Source: Ascidia mentula (Eukaryota; Chordata; Ascidiacea; Phlebobranchia; Ascidiidae). Taken from it: DNA of 64,000 nt. How positions within the stretch are numbered: position 1 is the first letter of the stretch; each line of letters begins with the position of its first letter. The position numbers were made by a program, and so were the translations under genes. The stretch lies in the NCBI GenBank assembly GCA_947561715.1, contig OX387202.1, forward strand, positions 15,265,001 through 15,329,000, written 5' to 3'. Positions 1 through 22,880 of the stretch are shown piece by piece. A model generated the notes under the pieces. It was not told where the DNA came from and searched no databases. It saw nothing but the letters and a program-made list of their open reading frames with translations.

Positions 1-187
1 TTTATGCATTTTTTTTTATTGGTTGACGGTGAAGTATTATTGAGACTATTTTGCGAAAAATTGTTCTTTGATGAACTAAAATTGATAAGCCTAGAAATTT
101 TTCAACATAAGAAGTTTTTTTTTATATAAATTACATGAAAAGACACGAGCGTTGTATTTTTCGTTCCAGTTTTAAATTGTAACTTTT

Positions 188-338
188 GTAAGCTGCATAC
201 AGGTGGTCACTGTTTCGACCTATTAAGGCTCATCAGTGTCTTTGCCTCGCCGTTTGGTCGGCAAGATCGTCCATAGTAACACCAAGCTGCATTGATGAGA
301 CCTTATAGGACGAAACAGTGGCCATCTGTATGCAGCTT
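188..338. repeat. Small inverted element with a hammerhead-like motif in each arm
   Basis: The outer arms (about 187-216 and 312-343) are near-perfect inverted copies beginning TGTAAGCTGCATACAG. Each arm reads outward as a type I hammerhead. On the plus strand (284-338): stem I AAGCTGCA / TGCAGCTT (8 of 8 pairs), core TTGATGA at 292-298 (C3 changed to T), stem II 299-311, GAAA at 312-315, stem III ACAG/CTGT, and a UA cleavage position at 330. On the minus strand (238-188) the core CTGATGA, GAAA, stem III and cleavage position are intact, but the 5' strand of stem I is missing. It lies in or upstream of a beta-spectrin intron. Confidence 0.75.
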
Positions 339-410
339 ACAAAAATCATATTATTGGCTTCGCGCTTATTTATATTAAATCGTAACATTTAAAACAATTG
401 CTCTTTGTAG

Positions 411-10737
<10,327 letters not shown>

Positions 10738-12293
10738 AAACCACCACCACGCCGCCATTTTCAACCTCACACTACGTCACTGTCACGTGACCACGGATGA
10801 CTTTTGCTTTTAGTAATCGCGCGCCGCGGGCCGGGCTCTCAATCATTTCTATACTGTACAAAAAAGTGCTTCGTCGCGGAGTCCAGTGAAGTAATTAACC
10901 TGCGCGCGCCGCCGCCTATGTGACGTCACAATGTCGATAGAACACTGTGTCGTGGTCACGTGAGGTCAGCGATACACGTTATTGGCACCCTGGGATGATA
11001 AAGAGAAGTTACTACCCTGTGTTTTGTTGCGCTGGCACCCATGTAAAATACATATATTTACGTGTTGTGCGTCGCCGCTCTCCGCTACAGTTTGCATGAT
11101 TCGCGGCCCTCTTCTGCGCAAAATTTGTCGTTTTTGTGTTGGTTCCTTTTGCGTTTTCTCCCTTAAATTGACAGACCAAGCTCTCATCCATTAATTTACG
11201 TGTCCGCATGGTGTCGCGCTCTATCATAATCGCTTAAATGCGCTTAAAAACAGAACGACCCCGAAATACAATTCGCTTTCCGCTTTTTCGCCGTAATTTC
11301 GTCGTGTGTGCTTTTGTGCCCAATAACCTCGACATATTTCCCACAGTCAAGTACGAATCAACCCGGTTTCTTCAAGTCGTTTTTTTGTAGCAGCTTTTCG
11401 TAATGCTTTGTTCTTACAGCTGCAAAAAGGTGCTTATCCCCCCAGTTCCTTGATCTTGCAAGCCATTCTGCCCCAGTCAATTTGCTTGTGCGCGTTTTCA
11501 AAGTCGAAAGCTCTGGTGCTCCACACTGTTATCATATACAATTTTCCGGTTCAAGTTCTTGGGCATCGTCAACGTATAATAGACTGTAGTGTGCACTTCG
11601 GCGTACAGCTGCGGTGTTGCTAATAAACAATTTTGCCCCGTGTCCGCTTGGAAGTTTTCGCGTTCAGCTCGAATATCACAGCCAGAGTTTGGTGTACTTG
11701 TGGTTGCTCTTGAAAGGCAAGTCGGGAATATGTCGGGTAAAAATACGGCTTGGACAAGACCAGGTCTCGCCAAGAGAGACATCAACAAATAGTTCTGAAG
11801 CAGCTTAATGTAGTTTAGTTTTGCATAAGTTAACAGCATTACCACCAGGACCATGGAGAGTCGAAAATGTGCTGGTGTGAGGCTCCATTTTCTTGGAGAT
11901 CGCATGGGGTTGTGGGGTGGACCAAGCGTTTGTCGCAAAAATGTTCAGTTTCAAAGCAACCCATAGCAAAAAGACATTCTTGTGATATTATTGCCACAGT
12001 AGAAAATGCAAAACTATTTGATGTGATTTGGCACACCTGAATCTGCAACAATTAAACAACCAACTGCGAGCTAAAATTATCACTGACATATGGGCATCCC
12101 CACTCATGCATGACGCACAGAAGTTTCCTATTTCAGGTCCTCCGAATCGCAGACCTAAAACACATTTTTTACAAACACTGCAAACATAGTAGGGGTATCT
12201 GATTACAACACTTGGGCTGGTATCTGTAGCAATAAAATCCGCAGTTTTGGACAGAAAGTCTTGCTATCTTTGCACAGAATAGACAGAAAGGCA
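10738..12293. other. Intergenic region between beta-spectrin and UBE2O
   Basis: I see no coding exon here. The first part should be beta-spectrin 3' UTR. It holds a GC-rich patch around 10810-10920 and a perfect CRE-type palindrome GTGACGTCAC at 10920-10929. An AATAAA at 11622-11627 is a candidate spectrin polyadenylation signal. The remainder up to 12293 should carry the UBE2O promoter and 5' UTR, but I cannot point to a specific element. Confidence 0.6.
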
Positions 12294-15200
12294 ATGGAAC
12301 CGTCGTTTTATCCTGAAGATCTGGTAGTAGGAAAAGCTAGAAATGGAAAGGTTCGCTATGGTGTTATCGACCAAACGCCAGGTAAATGTAACTTGCAGTT
12401 AAATGTACTATCTACATTACTTTTTTTCAGTTTGAAAAGGGTACAGGCAGTTATGAGATTATAACATGTTTTTTTTTGCTTTGGGGGTGCAATTCCCACT
12501 CCAATATTGGAAAGTTTCCAATTTGTGCTGAGGATTTTGTTGGGGTGGCCATTGCACAGAATAGCAATTATTTCTCCGATTTTAATGTACTGTGACATAA
12601 TTTTTGGTACAGATAACCAGTAAAATTTTGCAAATCCTTTCGTGCACAATATGTTTTCCAATCTGGCCATGCTGTGGGAGACAGTATTCAATTGAAAATA
12701 GGTTATCCAAATTTTATGCTTTAAAATCTTTACTGACACTGATCATTCCATTATAAACAAGAAGTGGTCTTTTGTATTGTGTCACATACGACAAAATTTT
12801 GTTGTTTTATTTCCAGACATGGAAAGTGATGATATGGACTCGGATTATGATTTTGAGGATTGGGATCTTCCAAAAGGCTTCGTCAGGCTATCCTGGTATC
12901 CTGAAGGCAAGCATGAAAAAGTGGATGAATCAAAGGTGATTTGCAACTGTAAACATGTTGATTAAATGACACAAGCAAATTACTAATGATTTGTAATATT
13001 GGGTTCTGTTTGAAGATTAAGCTGTATATAAATACGTGGTCCGTACTCGGTGATTCAAGTTGGTTTCTTGTGAAGTAATACTGCGTTAAGCAGTATATCA
13101 TTAATTTTACAATCAGTCACAGATAGTTAATTATTTTGGATGATATTGCAGCTGCAACTTGTTGATCGTTCAGCTTTGCCTTGTGATGTCGTGCGAGAGA
13201 AAAATGGAAAACAGGTATAACATTGTCTTTTGTGTGTTTGTGTGCTTTCAGTTTTCCTCAGCGCTTTGTCTGTTTACAGCTGGGAACAGTTGTGCAGGTG
13301 GAAGTGACTTGTAACGGTATGATTGTTGGCACTTCAAAAACCATCAGTAATATTGCAGCCAAGACCTTGAAGTTTATAAATGTAAGTTGTGCTTTTTTTG
13401 TAGGCATACAAACCCAAACACCAAATAGTTTTTTAATGTTTATCATTGGATTGGCTAAATACCTGTCCTTATTTTGCAGCCTTTTATGGAAGGTGATCTT
13501 GTTGCTTTCGGCCCATGGTTGGGTAGAGTAATGAGGGTATACTCTGGTGTTATTGTGGTGTTTCCAAATGGCGCGAAGTGAGAAATTTTTTTTACTTGAA
13601 CTTTTCATTCTTCATATGTGATTGTTGTTGAAAACAAGTAACCTGCAACTGTTGTTTTTTACTTTTTCCATTTTGAACTAATAGTATTTTCGTGTATGGC
13701 AACACATGGCATTGAATTGCATGGGACATTATTTAAATTGTTTACTTTAATGTGTCATTAAAAAAAATAATTTGCGACTGTGGATCAATTGACCATATGA
13801 TGTATGTTTGTTTTGGTTATCTATGATACTCTTTTACGCAGAGGACAAATTCCACTGGACTCCAGAGGAAGTGAGTTACTGGAAGACCAATTTCCTCACA
13901 TAACCAATGAAGTGAGACAATAGTGGAAACCTGTTTATTTCCTGCTTATACTTGCCTTGCCTAAAAAACATCTCATTCACTGATTAGAAACAGAATACAA
14001 AGTAGACATTATCTATGTTTGGACCACAAACAGTCAAGTGACTTAATGTTTTGAAAAAATGATTATTTTGGGGGTAAATTGCTAAAAAATCCTTAATTTG
14101 TGCAGGGTTCTTTTTATGATGGTGACTGTGCCTACTACCCTGGTCAAGTGTTAACTGGAACTGCTAAAGCATTTCGAGACATTATTTGGAATGATGAGAA
14201 AAAAACTGTGCAACTAAAGCCGAAGTCAAGATACAAAGTGGTTGTTGAGCAGGTATCAAGTTACATTCAAACATCTGTGTGGCATTTTTTGTGAATTCTC
14301 TTGATAAATTATGTAGAAATGGTGTAGTTATTTTTGTTTTTATTTCCATTGGAAAACAAAAGTACAGGTATTGCTTTGTCTTATATAAATAATTGATTGT
14401 GGGTGGTTTTCTAAATGTTTTCTAATGCAACTGCAATCAAACCTAGCGCTCTGTTAAGGCATGGCCATATGGGTTGTTAAGCCAGACGTCTATTTGAGAA
14501 GGGGATTTCCTTATTAAAAATGTTCACATATTGCATGATTTGAACCTCCAGTTATGCAAATCTTGATGTTTTGTGCATGTTTTTCACAGGTATCTTTATT
14601 TGCGGTGAAAGTCCTGTGGAGGCAAAGGTCGTTCACGGACAGTGACAGTAAAAGTGAATTGCAATATTTGAACAGTTCTGGGGTTACCAGCAAGAAATCA
14701 AGCTCGGGAAGCAAAAGCGCTGATGGAAACACACCCGATGCCATTGTCAACTTCAAAGGTGAAGAAATATCAAAAATATATTTTTAGGCTAGGTTTACAG
14801 GCTTCACAGCACAGGTATTGCAGCCCAGCTAAATTAGCCAATTTTTCCTGACAAGTCACAAAGTGAGATCTAAAAAGTCAAGCCCTGGGCTAACCAGGCC
14901 CAACACTCCACTGACTGAGGAATATATTTTCATTCATTTGTCTTATAGGTTTGCGTTAATGCTAATAAGCAACATGATATGTGAGCTGCAGACAGTTGTA
15001 CACACTGTTTCAATCTATCCGGTCTCATCAGTGCAGCTGGTGACTGACGGCGGTCCTGTCGGCTAGTTGGCCAATCAAAGACCATTTCATGCAATTGATC
15101 TGAGCAACAGTTTTTGTGATACAACATTTTGACAATTTAGGAATTGAAAAAAAAATTGTATGAAATATTACATTATTAATGCAAATTAAATCATATTACA

Positions 15201-18200
15201 GAATCGCTTCAGAAGAAAAGCCTCTATTAATGCCATATTTTTGCACAGACCTTGATGTGGACGTGAAACTGGATTGGGAATCGAAGATGATAAATCTTAA
15301 ATTTGTGCAGGGACTTCCACCTCCGGCAGTTATTGCAGGGCGAATGCTAAAAAAGTACGTTTTGGTACAGTCGTGGTTACCTTTCGGAGAACCATAGCTA
15401 CTTATGTTTGGTTTTATGTTTAGTTAAACTAATGAACTAATTTAATTTGAAAGCCGTTTGGCTAGTAATATGTTCTTGTAAAAGTGTGATTGGTTTTACT
15501 GCAGAAAAAAACCTCTAAACTTTTTTCAGCGTGAAGCGCTTGATGCATTTCTGGACAGGGAACGTTCACATGGGGGAAAGATACCAATACAAACTAACAG
15601 CAGAGGATGTTGCCCAACTTTCCCAGCAAGGAAAGTTAATGCACCCAAAAAAACGAACGAGACGTAACATTGCTTCACGACGAGCCAACCGGTGAGCAGT
15701 TAGACCTAATTTATCCCTTTTCATGGTGATTCATATCATGTCCTTAATTACAGGGATGTAGAAAGCATGCGCTAATATGCTAATCATAGCCAGAGCTAAT
15801 ACACTTCTGTGCACACCCGGTTGCAACTCAGTCACCTCACAGAACTATTATGATTCACATATTAGCTCTGACTTTTCTGTACCTTTGATGTATTGTTACA
15901 TAATTTTGCATCATGTTAAAAAAAAATTTTCAAAAAGTTATTTGTTTTCTCATGTGATATTTCCAGAAAAAGAATGTCGAACACCAAGAGCGGTGACAGA
16001 TCTTCAAAAAATCCCAAAAAACTTAATGGTAAGCTCATCAAATGCCTGTCGTCAGTGCCAAACAGTATTTACTGAATCTGAGCTTTTGGAATTTACTCCA
16101 CATGTGGTGTAATTCTGCTATTCAATGTACTTAAGATGAGTCGTCTCAAAATTCAACCCAGGAGAGTGATTATGAGGAAGACAGCAATGTAATGAAGGAA
16201 AGTGGTGATGCAAAGGAAAATGTTACCGACATACCAGACGCCACAGCGAGGTAAAATTCATGCAAGAATCCTCTCCATAGGACAGATATTAATAATATAT
16301 AATAATTTTCGCAGGCCCGAGCCAACCCATTCAAATGCAGAAAACAGAGAGAAAAAACAAGAACATCCGGACGTTGTAAGTTTCTGCATATATTTTTGTA
16401 CTCTGAAACAATGCAATTACTTTAACCTTGTCACATGCCAAATAGTTGGTTGTTGATCTCTCATTCAATGTTTTATTAGGTTATTACATGTGACAAAGAT
16501 ACCCTGTTTTCACACATACTATGTATAATACCCTGCATGTTTTGTTCGAAAACCATATTTTAATGTCTTGAAATGTTATGATGTGCAGGAAGTGTTCATA
16601 GCTTATGTTTTAATCGCACGCATTGGACATATACACATTACGAGGAGCTACAAATTAAAACATGGTTTTGTACAATACCCTTTTGGAGCTGTAGCTTGTC
16701 TTATTATTGTAAAAATACCCCTGTTTTACAGAATACCGTGGTTGCAGATGATGAAAACGAGAAAGACGATTCCAAAGACATTGACGGCCTACTAAGGTAA
16801 CATTAAATCTTCATAAAATTCCAAGTATGCCAAATGTACTCTTGTGTATTCTCCAAACCTTGCTGCAAACAAAATATGTGCACAATGTTAAGCACTGCTT
16901 TATGTAGAGTTTGGATATCGCATAAAGACCTTGAACCCATGAACAAATATCTTGGATCCAAAGCCAGCCAAATTTCAGAGGTGCGAGCCAGATTTTATTT
17001 AAGTGTAAAAATGCTGCGTTTACTAAACGTGTCTCTACCTTTGCAGTTCAACTTTAATTTTACAAACCCGGAATATGCGTTGCGACAAGCTTTCAGGGAT
17101 TGTTCTCCGATCGAAGTTCTAAAAGCTTTCAAAAACCACAGTCTAAAGAGCATTCCTTCGACAAGACAAGTGGGACACAAAATGACATACAAAGTTGGCC
17201 AATAGTAAGTATAGCGGCGTTGCTTCGTAACGTAGATCATAAATAAAACAGCATTTTGTCTTACCTCAACCATTTTTGATGGCCCATGCACTATGGATTT
17301 TTCAAACTTGGGTTGGCTGTTTGTGTAAAGCTTGCAAAGTGACTTTCCTCAAGATTGTGTAATGTCGAAGAATAAAGAAGTATTTCAAATAATTCTAAAA
17401 CAAGCTTTTTTCAATGCCTGTGGTACATTTCTGTTTGGAACCCAAGGAATTCAGACATTCGCATAATTTTGCTCAGGTGCAATAGTTGGAATTTTCTGGC
17501 AATATTTAATATTCGGAACGTTGTTAATTTTACAAAATTTTAGTGATAATTTGGGCAAGCTGTGTATGCTTGCTGTATTGGGCTGAGGGTAGTGAAATTC
17601 GACCTAAAATCACACTATCACCCAACATGATAACAAAGTGATCATTTTGTCGTTCAGACAACACTATAAAGCAAAATAGGCTTGGATATTGTCAGCTTGA
17701 CCAACTTTACAAAAGTGTGTAAATGTTTACAGCGTCACAGTGGACATTTGCTCAACGAGTACCATGCTAGAAGTGGAGTGGCAAGACGGAACGATTGCGA
17801 AATCCCTTCCATCCAAAGACATAACCCAAGCTCATCATATAGACCAAAACGACTTCTGCCCTGGGGACTTTGTTTGCGACGAAAGAAGTAATTTGTCTGT
17901 TGGAAATATAAACACGATTCCGTATTGCGTCTAAACACTTGTCACGTCGGGGTCACCAAATTAGTTGCGCGCGCTTGTGATAACGTATTCGGGGATGGTA
18001 ACGTTCCCTCGCACTGTTCAGTTACAATTAACTTGTTTTGGCACATGTTCTCCAATTAAACCCACAAATAAAATGTATTTTTATTGGTTTATGTTCGCAG
18101 CTTCGAACGATATATACCTGTACGGAGTGGTGTTAAAAGCAGACAGCGCCAATCGGATGGTGGAAATTCAGTGGTTCAGTCTTGACCCAAACCACAACGA

Positions 18201-21200
18201 AGTCACAGCACTGGAGAAAGAGGAAGTACGTGTTTTTGCCTGGTTTAAATGTGATCAAGTTTGCTGTTAATGACTTAGCTTTATCTGATTTATCCAGTTG
18301 CCTGCCTCGCGAGCCATAGATTCCCGACCTCTTGGCTACACCAATACATAAAGCGTTCAAGGCGAAAAGTTAAAACATTTTTTTCCTTTGCAGATGAGCG
18401 CTTATGAGGTATCCGATCATCCTGATTACAACTTCCGCATCTCCGACATCCTCGTCCGTCTGTCTCCTCCCTCGGAGCAGGAGAACACTTCCTCCTGCGT
18501 CGGGGAGCTCCTCCGCGTGATGCCGGATGGGAAGTTGCATGTCCTCTGGAGCGACGGATCTTTGAGTGATGTCCATCCTCATGTAAGATGATTTTTGTCA
18601 ATTTTCGAGCATTTTTTTGTTGTTTTAGGGAAATGTTACTTTTTAAAGCCAAAATCTCTCTAGTTTTGCTTCGAATTGTTGTAACTTTTGTTGAAATTTT
18701 GCTTTTCTGTGTCTGTATGACGGTGGTGTGAGTGTCGGGCTTACACACAAGGCTGTGGAAAGTAAATACGAAATACTTGATTGTATTAGTTTCAAAGGAA
18801 TCGTAATTACTAGGACTGACCTACATTATTGCACAATCATTCAAGATTCTACTTTTGAGAATATTATATATTTCGCCTACACGGCATCATTATAGTATTC
18901 TGAAAACAACAAACACAAAACAAAAGAGCAAAAATTAGGATTGAAATTAAACGCACACATCCAGACTCACATATACTTAACATCCATACAACATTCCTGC
19001 TCGAAAAACTCCTTTAAAAAACCTTCTGTTTTGAATTTAACAAGCACTGAAAGTTCTTCTTTTTCGTCTGTGTTTTCAAAAAATCCTGAAACTACCGTAA
19101 TGTTAAAACAGGAGCTAATGCGGGTTGGTGGCGATGAGGACGAGGAAGTGTTCTGGAACGCCGAAGATCAAAGCGACGACTCGAGTGATTCGGACAGTAG
19201 TGGGTGGGAAATGGAGGATTCGGAGGGACGTGCGGAATCCGAGGAAGCGACTGTATCCCCAAAACCGCGGGATTCTCCTGTAATAAAGAAGGACGAGACT
19301 TCTACCGAGCAATCCAGCGGCACAGCTCCCTATTGGGCGGTCACTGCCAGGGAAGAGGAACGTGAGAAAGCGCGGGAAGCCGAAAGAAGGGCGTTAGACG
19401 AGGAAAATGAGGAAGTCGAGGAACCGACGCCGATAATTTCCAAGGAATCTTCAGCTTCCGCGATTGTTGGTCGGTTTATCTCGGACGGTTTTATTTTTGT
19501 CGCAACCTTGGTTTCGCTGGCTTATGAAATATAAAGAAAACAGGGAAATTACCCTCATAATCCATTACCCCAAAATACAATAAATATCATTTAGTTTACT
19601 GATTCTTATGAATCATACGATTCTATACAATGAATAATATTAACTAAATTTCATCAACATTTTGCGTTTTTGGCTTTAAAATTAGGACAAATATGCAGTA
19701 GTTGCGGAAATCTACAAAACAGTCATGCGTTAAATCATTGTAATCAATTGAATTTGTTGCATGTAGACTTTCCGCGGTTTTCAAGCGACCCAACGGCTCC
19801 GGCTACCCACCACTACCGTAGAAAAACATTCGTCGCATCCGATCAAAAGTCCTTCTTGAGGGCGCTGAAGCGTGACATAAAATTGTTCAGAAAGGATTTA
19901 CCAGATGGAATCTACGTAAAAACGTTTGAAGATAGAATGGTAAAAGCTCTTTGTTGATTTAATCCGAAATTTTTGACAAGTTTTTGAGCAAAATAGTGAT
20001 GGTGCTGATGGACAGAACGTTATATCGACTCATTAAGATTCGGTTATTAAGCAGTTACCTAACCGAATTAATGTGGGTTTGGATTCGAAATGGAAACCCG
20101 GTGAACCACTGGACGCAACCACAGTCCAAACCTATTGTGCGGGAAAAGACAGTTTTGTTCCGAAGCTCCAGGATTAAGTTCAAGAGCTATTTTACTGTGA
20201 ACAACCGACATAAGTGCTGTCTACAAGATTGTTTCGTTACCAAACCCTCTTTATTTCACAGGATCTCCTCTCAGTCTTGTTTCTCGGTCCCGAAAACACG
20301 CCTTACGAGGACGGGGTGTTCGCGTTCGACGTCCAGCTGCCCGGGGATTACCCTACTGCACCCCCTCTCTTTCACTACATCTCCTACTCCCACCGACTTA
20401 ATCCGAACCTATACGAGGACGGCAAAGTGTGCGTCAGTCTTCTAGGAACCTGGATGGGAAAGGTGGGATCCGGTTGTAATATTCGTTTCGAATCCGGCTC
20501 CCGAAACCGAACCGATTCGCGCATTTGTGATGGTTTCGAATCTTAAATTGGAAATCTTTATATGTAGCAATCTGTTTGGTTGTGTCATTTCAAGTGTTCG
20601 AAATCGAACCGAATACCCGTTATTTTTTTCGGATACTAGAGTTTTTACACAGCATTTACAGTTGTTCAAAAATAAGTTTGGAAAAAAATTACCCGAAAAC
20701 TTTGGAAAACTCGTCAATGGGCTGTGTCGTGGTAATGAAAGTAATATCATTTCCTCTACTGGTTATTTGCATCGGTTTCGGACCTTAGAGCCGAATAACG
20801 TCCGTGCAATGCGACTGTGACCTTTCGTGATTAAACATCGTAAAGTTATCATATTTCCATTCAACGTTATTCACTGTTTCGACCACAGGGCAACGAAACA
20901 TGGACCGGAGATTCCAACCTCATTCAAGTGCTTATTTCTATACAAGGTTAGTGAACCGCTTATGACTTGAAAAGTTCATGTTGTTAAACTTAAATTAACG
21001 TAGGTTTGATTCTCAACTCGGAACCTTATTACAACGAGGCAGGTTACGAAGGTCATAGAGGAACAGTTGAAGGTCAAAGCAACAGCCGATGTTACAACGA
21101 AATGGTAAGAAGTTGTGACGGAAAAAGCGCAACTTGTCCGTTTTCGTATAGCTGAATTCTGGTTAATTTTGCGTGGCGATATTCCATTCTTGTTCTGCTA

Positions 21201-21854
21201 TTTGCGCAGTTTGTCCGTTTCGTTATGTTTTTCTTGTACTGGGATTTTGATGTAAAAAGTCGTGATGAAATGATAAACAGGCCCTTATGTAAGGGATTGT
21301 GAGCATTCCACATCTTCTAGTCGATTAAATAACGTAGTATTCTCGTATTTGCGTCGCCAGGGACAAAAAATGTCATAACCGAGACACCTTCGAAATTTGG
21401 GTCTCAAAATTTCGTCAAGGTGACGCAATTGGTCCGGAATTGGGTGTTGCCACATCCTACTTGCAGCAGCAATTCAATATCCACACCGAGCTATTTCAAA
21501 CAGGCGCACTTCACAACCTATTTCAAACAATCGTATCTTTACAACCTATTTCAAACAACCCCACCTTCACAACAGGTGATCTTACGTCTGGTCGAACACA
21601 CGAGCGCCGTGCTCTTTTCCTCTCCACGACCGTTTCAAGAATTGTGCAAAGCGGTTTGTCCCACCTTCGCCGCCAAGCTTATCAGCCGCGTGGAGGCGCT
21701 GTTGGCTCAGAGCGACGACGAATCGAAGGCCGTGAATCTTAACCTCGCCTACCCGTTGCTACCGCTGTCGAAAGGCTTGCTAATAAGTCTGAAACAGAAG
21801 CTTGGACACTTAGTCAACACCCTTGCCAACTTGAAAGAGGGCGGTAGTAGTTGA
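12294..21854 (+). CDS. UBE2O: (E3-independent) E2 ubiquitin-conjugating enzyme O
   Basis: Large E2/E3 hybrid that ubiquitinates orphan ribosomal and other basic proteins, cytosolic and nuclear. Twenty-four exons: 12294-12381, 12817-12935, 13152-13214, 13280-13381, 13480-13577, 13842-13911, 14106-14252, 14590-14758, 15249-15354, 15530-15691, 15967-16028, 16136-16250, 16315-16375, 16732-16796, 17097-17204, 17733-17887, 18101-18225, 18394-18582, 19112-19469, 19767-19939, 20262-20462, 20889-20946, 21004-21104, 21576-21854. The total is 1057 codons plus stop with consistent phase. N-terminal SH3-like region ([18 protein letters not shown]), CR2-like region ([18 protein letters not shown]), an acidic Glu/Asp stretch, then the UBC fold. 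The catalytic Cys is about residue 902, in [11 protein letters not shown] at 20430-20432. The protein is shorter than human UBE2O (about 1290 residues), mostly in disordered linkers. The start at 12294 gives an N-terminus ([20 protein letters not shown]) resembling the family's first conserved block; an upstream exon is not excluded. Convergent with the LRR gene. Confidence 0.95.
14984..15038 (-). ncRNA. Candidate type I hammerhead ribozyme (complete core)
   Basis: Read on the minus strand from 15038 down. Stem I 5' strand AGCTGCA (15038-15032), core CTGATGA (15031-15025), stem II region 15024-15012 (weak: few pairs), GAAA (15011-15008), stem III ACAGT/ACTGT with a 7-base loop, then GTC with the scissile position after the C at 14991, then stem I 3' strand TGCAGCT (14990-14984), 7 of 7 pairs. 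All invariant hammerhead positions I can check are present. The element lies in the UBE2O intron between 14758 and 15249, antisense to that gene. The weak stem II may limit activity. Confidence 0.65.
18859..18900 (-). repeat. CTGANGA/GAAA hairpin family, copy 3
   Basis: The minus-strand reading has outer stem GAATA/TATTC, inner stem GCC/GGC with a five-base loop, and GAAA. The 5' core is AATGAT rather than CTGANGA. It lies in the UBE2O intron between 18582 and 19112. Confidence 0.5.
21491..21573. repeat. 28-bp tandem repeat, three copies
   Basis: Three consecutive units begin CTATTTCAAACA at 21491, 21518 and 21546 and end in ACAAC. The array finishes two bases before the acceptor of the last UBE2O exon, so it forms that intron's 3' end and supplies its polypyrimidine-poor context. 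The array is open in the same frame as the last exon but does not match the family there. Confidence 0.75.
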
Positions 21855-22880
21855 TGTTGCTACGGAAACGGGTGCGTAGTGTTTTGACAGGCTGATGCAT
21901 AACCTATATTTTTGGTGTATGCAATACCTTTTTTGCGTAAACTTGCATTGAAATGTATACGGGACATTTAAAAGCTTAGGGTTTTAGCTTGAGACTAACT
22001 GGGGATTGGTGTAGTAGCAGTGCTTGCTTCAAGTTCGGACGACGTTCTAAACCTTTAAAAAGTGTTTTCGTCGCTGTATTGATGTGTCAGTCGATACACT
22101 GTGCTTATTCTTGGATCGTGCGTTCATAATAGCCAAATTCCTACAAGTTCCCTATTGCCCATTGTGAAAAATACATCCATTGATTCGGGAGGTTTTTGAA
22201 TCCTGCAGCTGGTGATTTGCCCTTTCCTACATATTGTTGTGCTTTTCCCTGATTCTAATCAAGCGCAGGTGCCGCTACATAGATCAAGTGTGTGATTCTT
22301 TTCTTTGAAGCTTTTCCTTGAAATCTAGAATTTTTTGTTGTGCGAGAAATTGCAGGAAATGGAAAGTAACCCTGGAATGTTTTTGTCGTAATTTTACCCG
22401 ATGTAATTTTCGCATTTTACTGTGGAAATGAGTTCGTGCTTTGTCATAGGAATAAAAGACTGTTCCGCTTGATTCTCTTTTGAAAGAATTACAACAACAG
22501 ATAGACAAGTGCACGGAGCTTAATTGCGAACCTAAACTGAGCTCCTTGCGAAACCGGGTTCTTTTGGAACGTAGAACGTATATATTTGTACTAACTATAA
22601 CTTGTTCATTTGATCAAACAATATGAATTCAGCTATTTACATTTTAACTAGCGCAGCCGGAGGTGTATCATATATACGTTCTCGGAATATAATCAGTGCA
22701 TTGCTAAATTCATCTTGTTTGAGAAAATAAGGCTGCATATTACTTTAATAAGTTAAAATAAACACTCAATTCAAAGTCGTAAGAAACATATTTAAAATGT
22801 TCACAGCGAAATAGAGGCACACGCAATGTGATTATTATTTTTACATAATTGAATCAACCGAACCGACAGAATAATATATG
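21855..22880. other. Convergent intergenic region, UBE2O / LRR gene
   Basis: No coding exon seen. It holds the 3' UTRs of two convergent genes. AATAAA hexamers on the + strand at 22451-22456 and 22757-22762 are candidate UBE2O polyadenylation signals. I did not find a clear AATAAA for the minus-strand gene, so a variant hexamer may be used. Confidence 0.55.

Noticed and set aside
21420-21575. Extension of the last UBE2O exon upstream through an open frame
   Set aside because: The frame is open and contains a TQLVR string like one in human UBE2O. However, the family alignment is already satisfied by the sequence from 21576, the upstream part is a 28-bp tandem repeat, and the phase from 21104 fits the acceptor at 21575.
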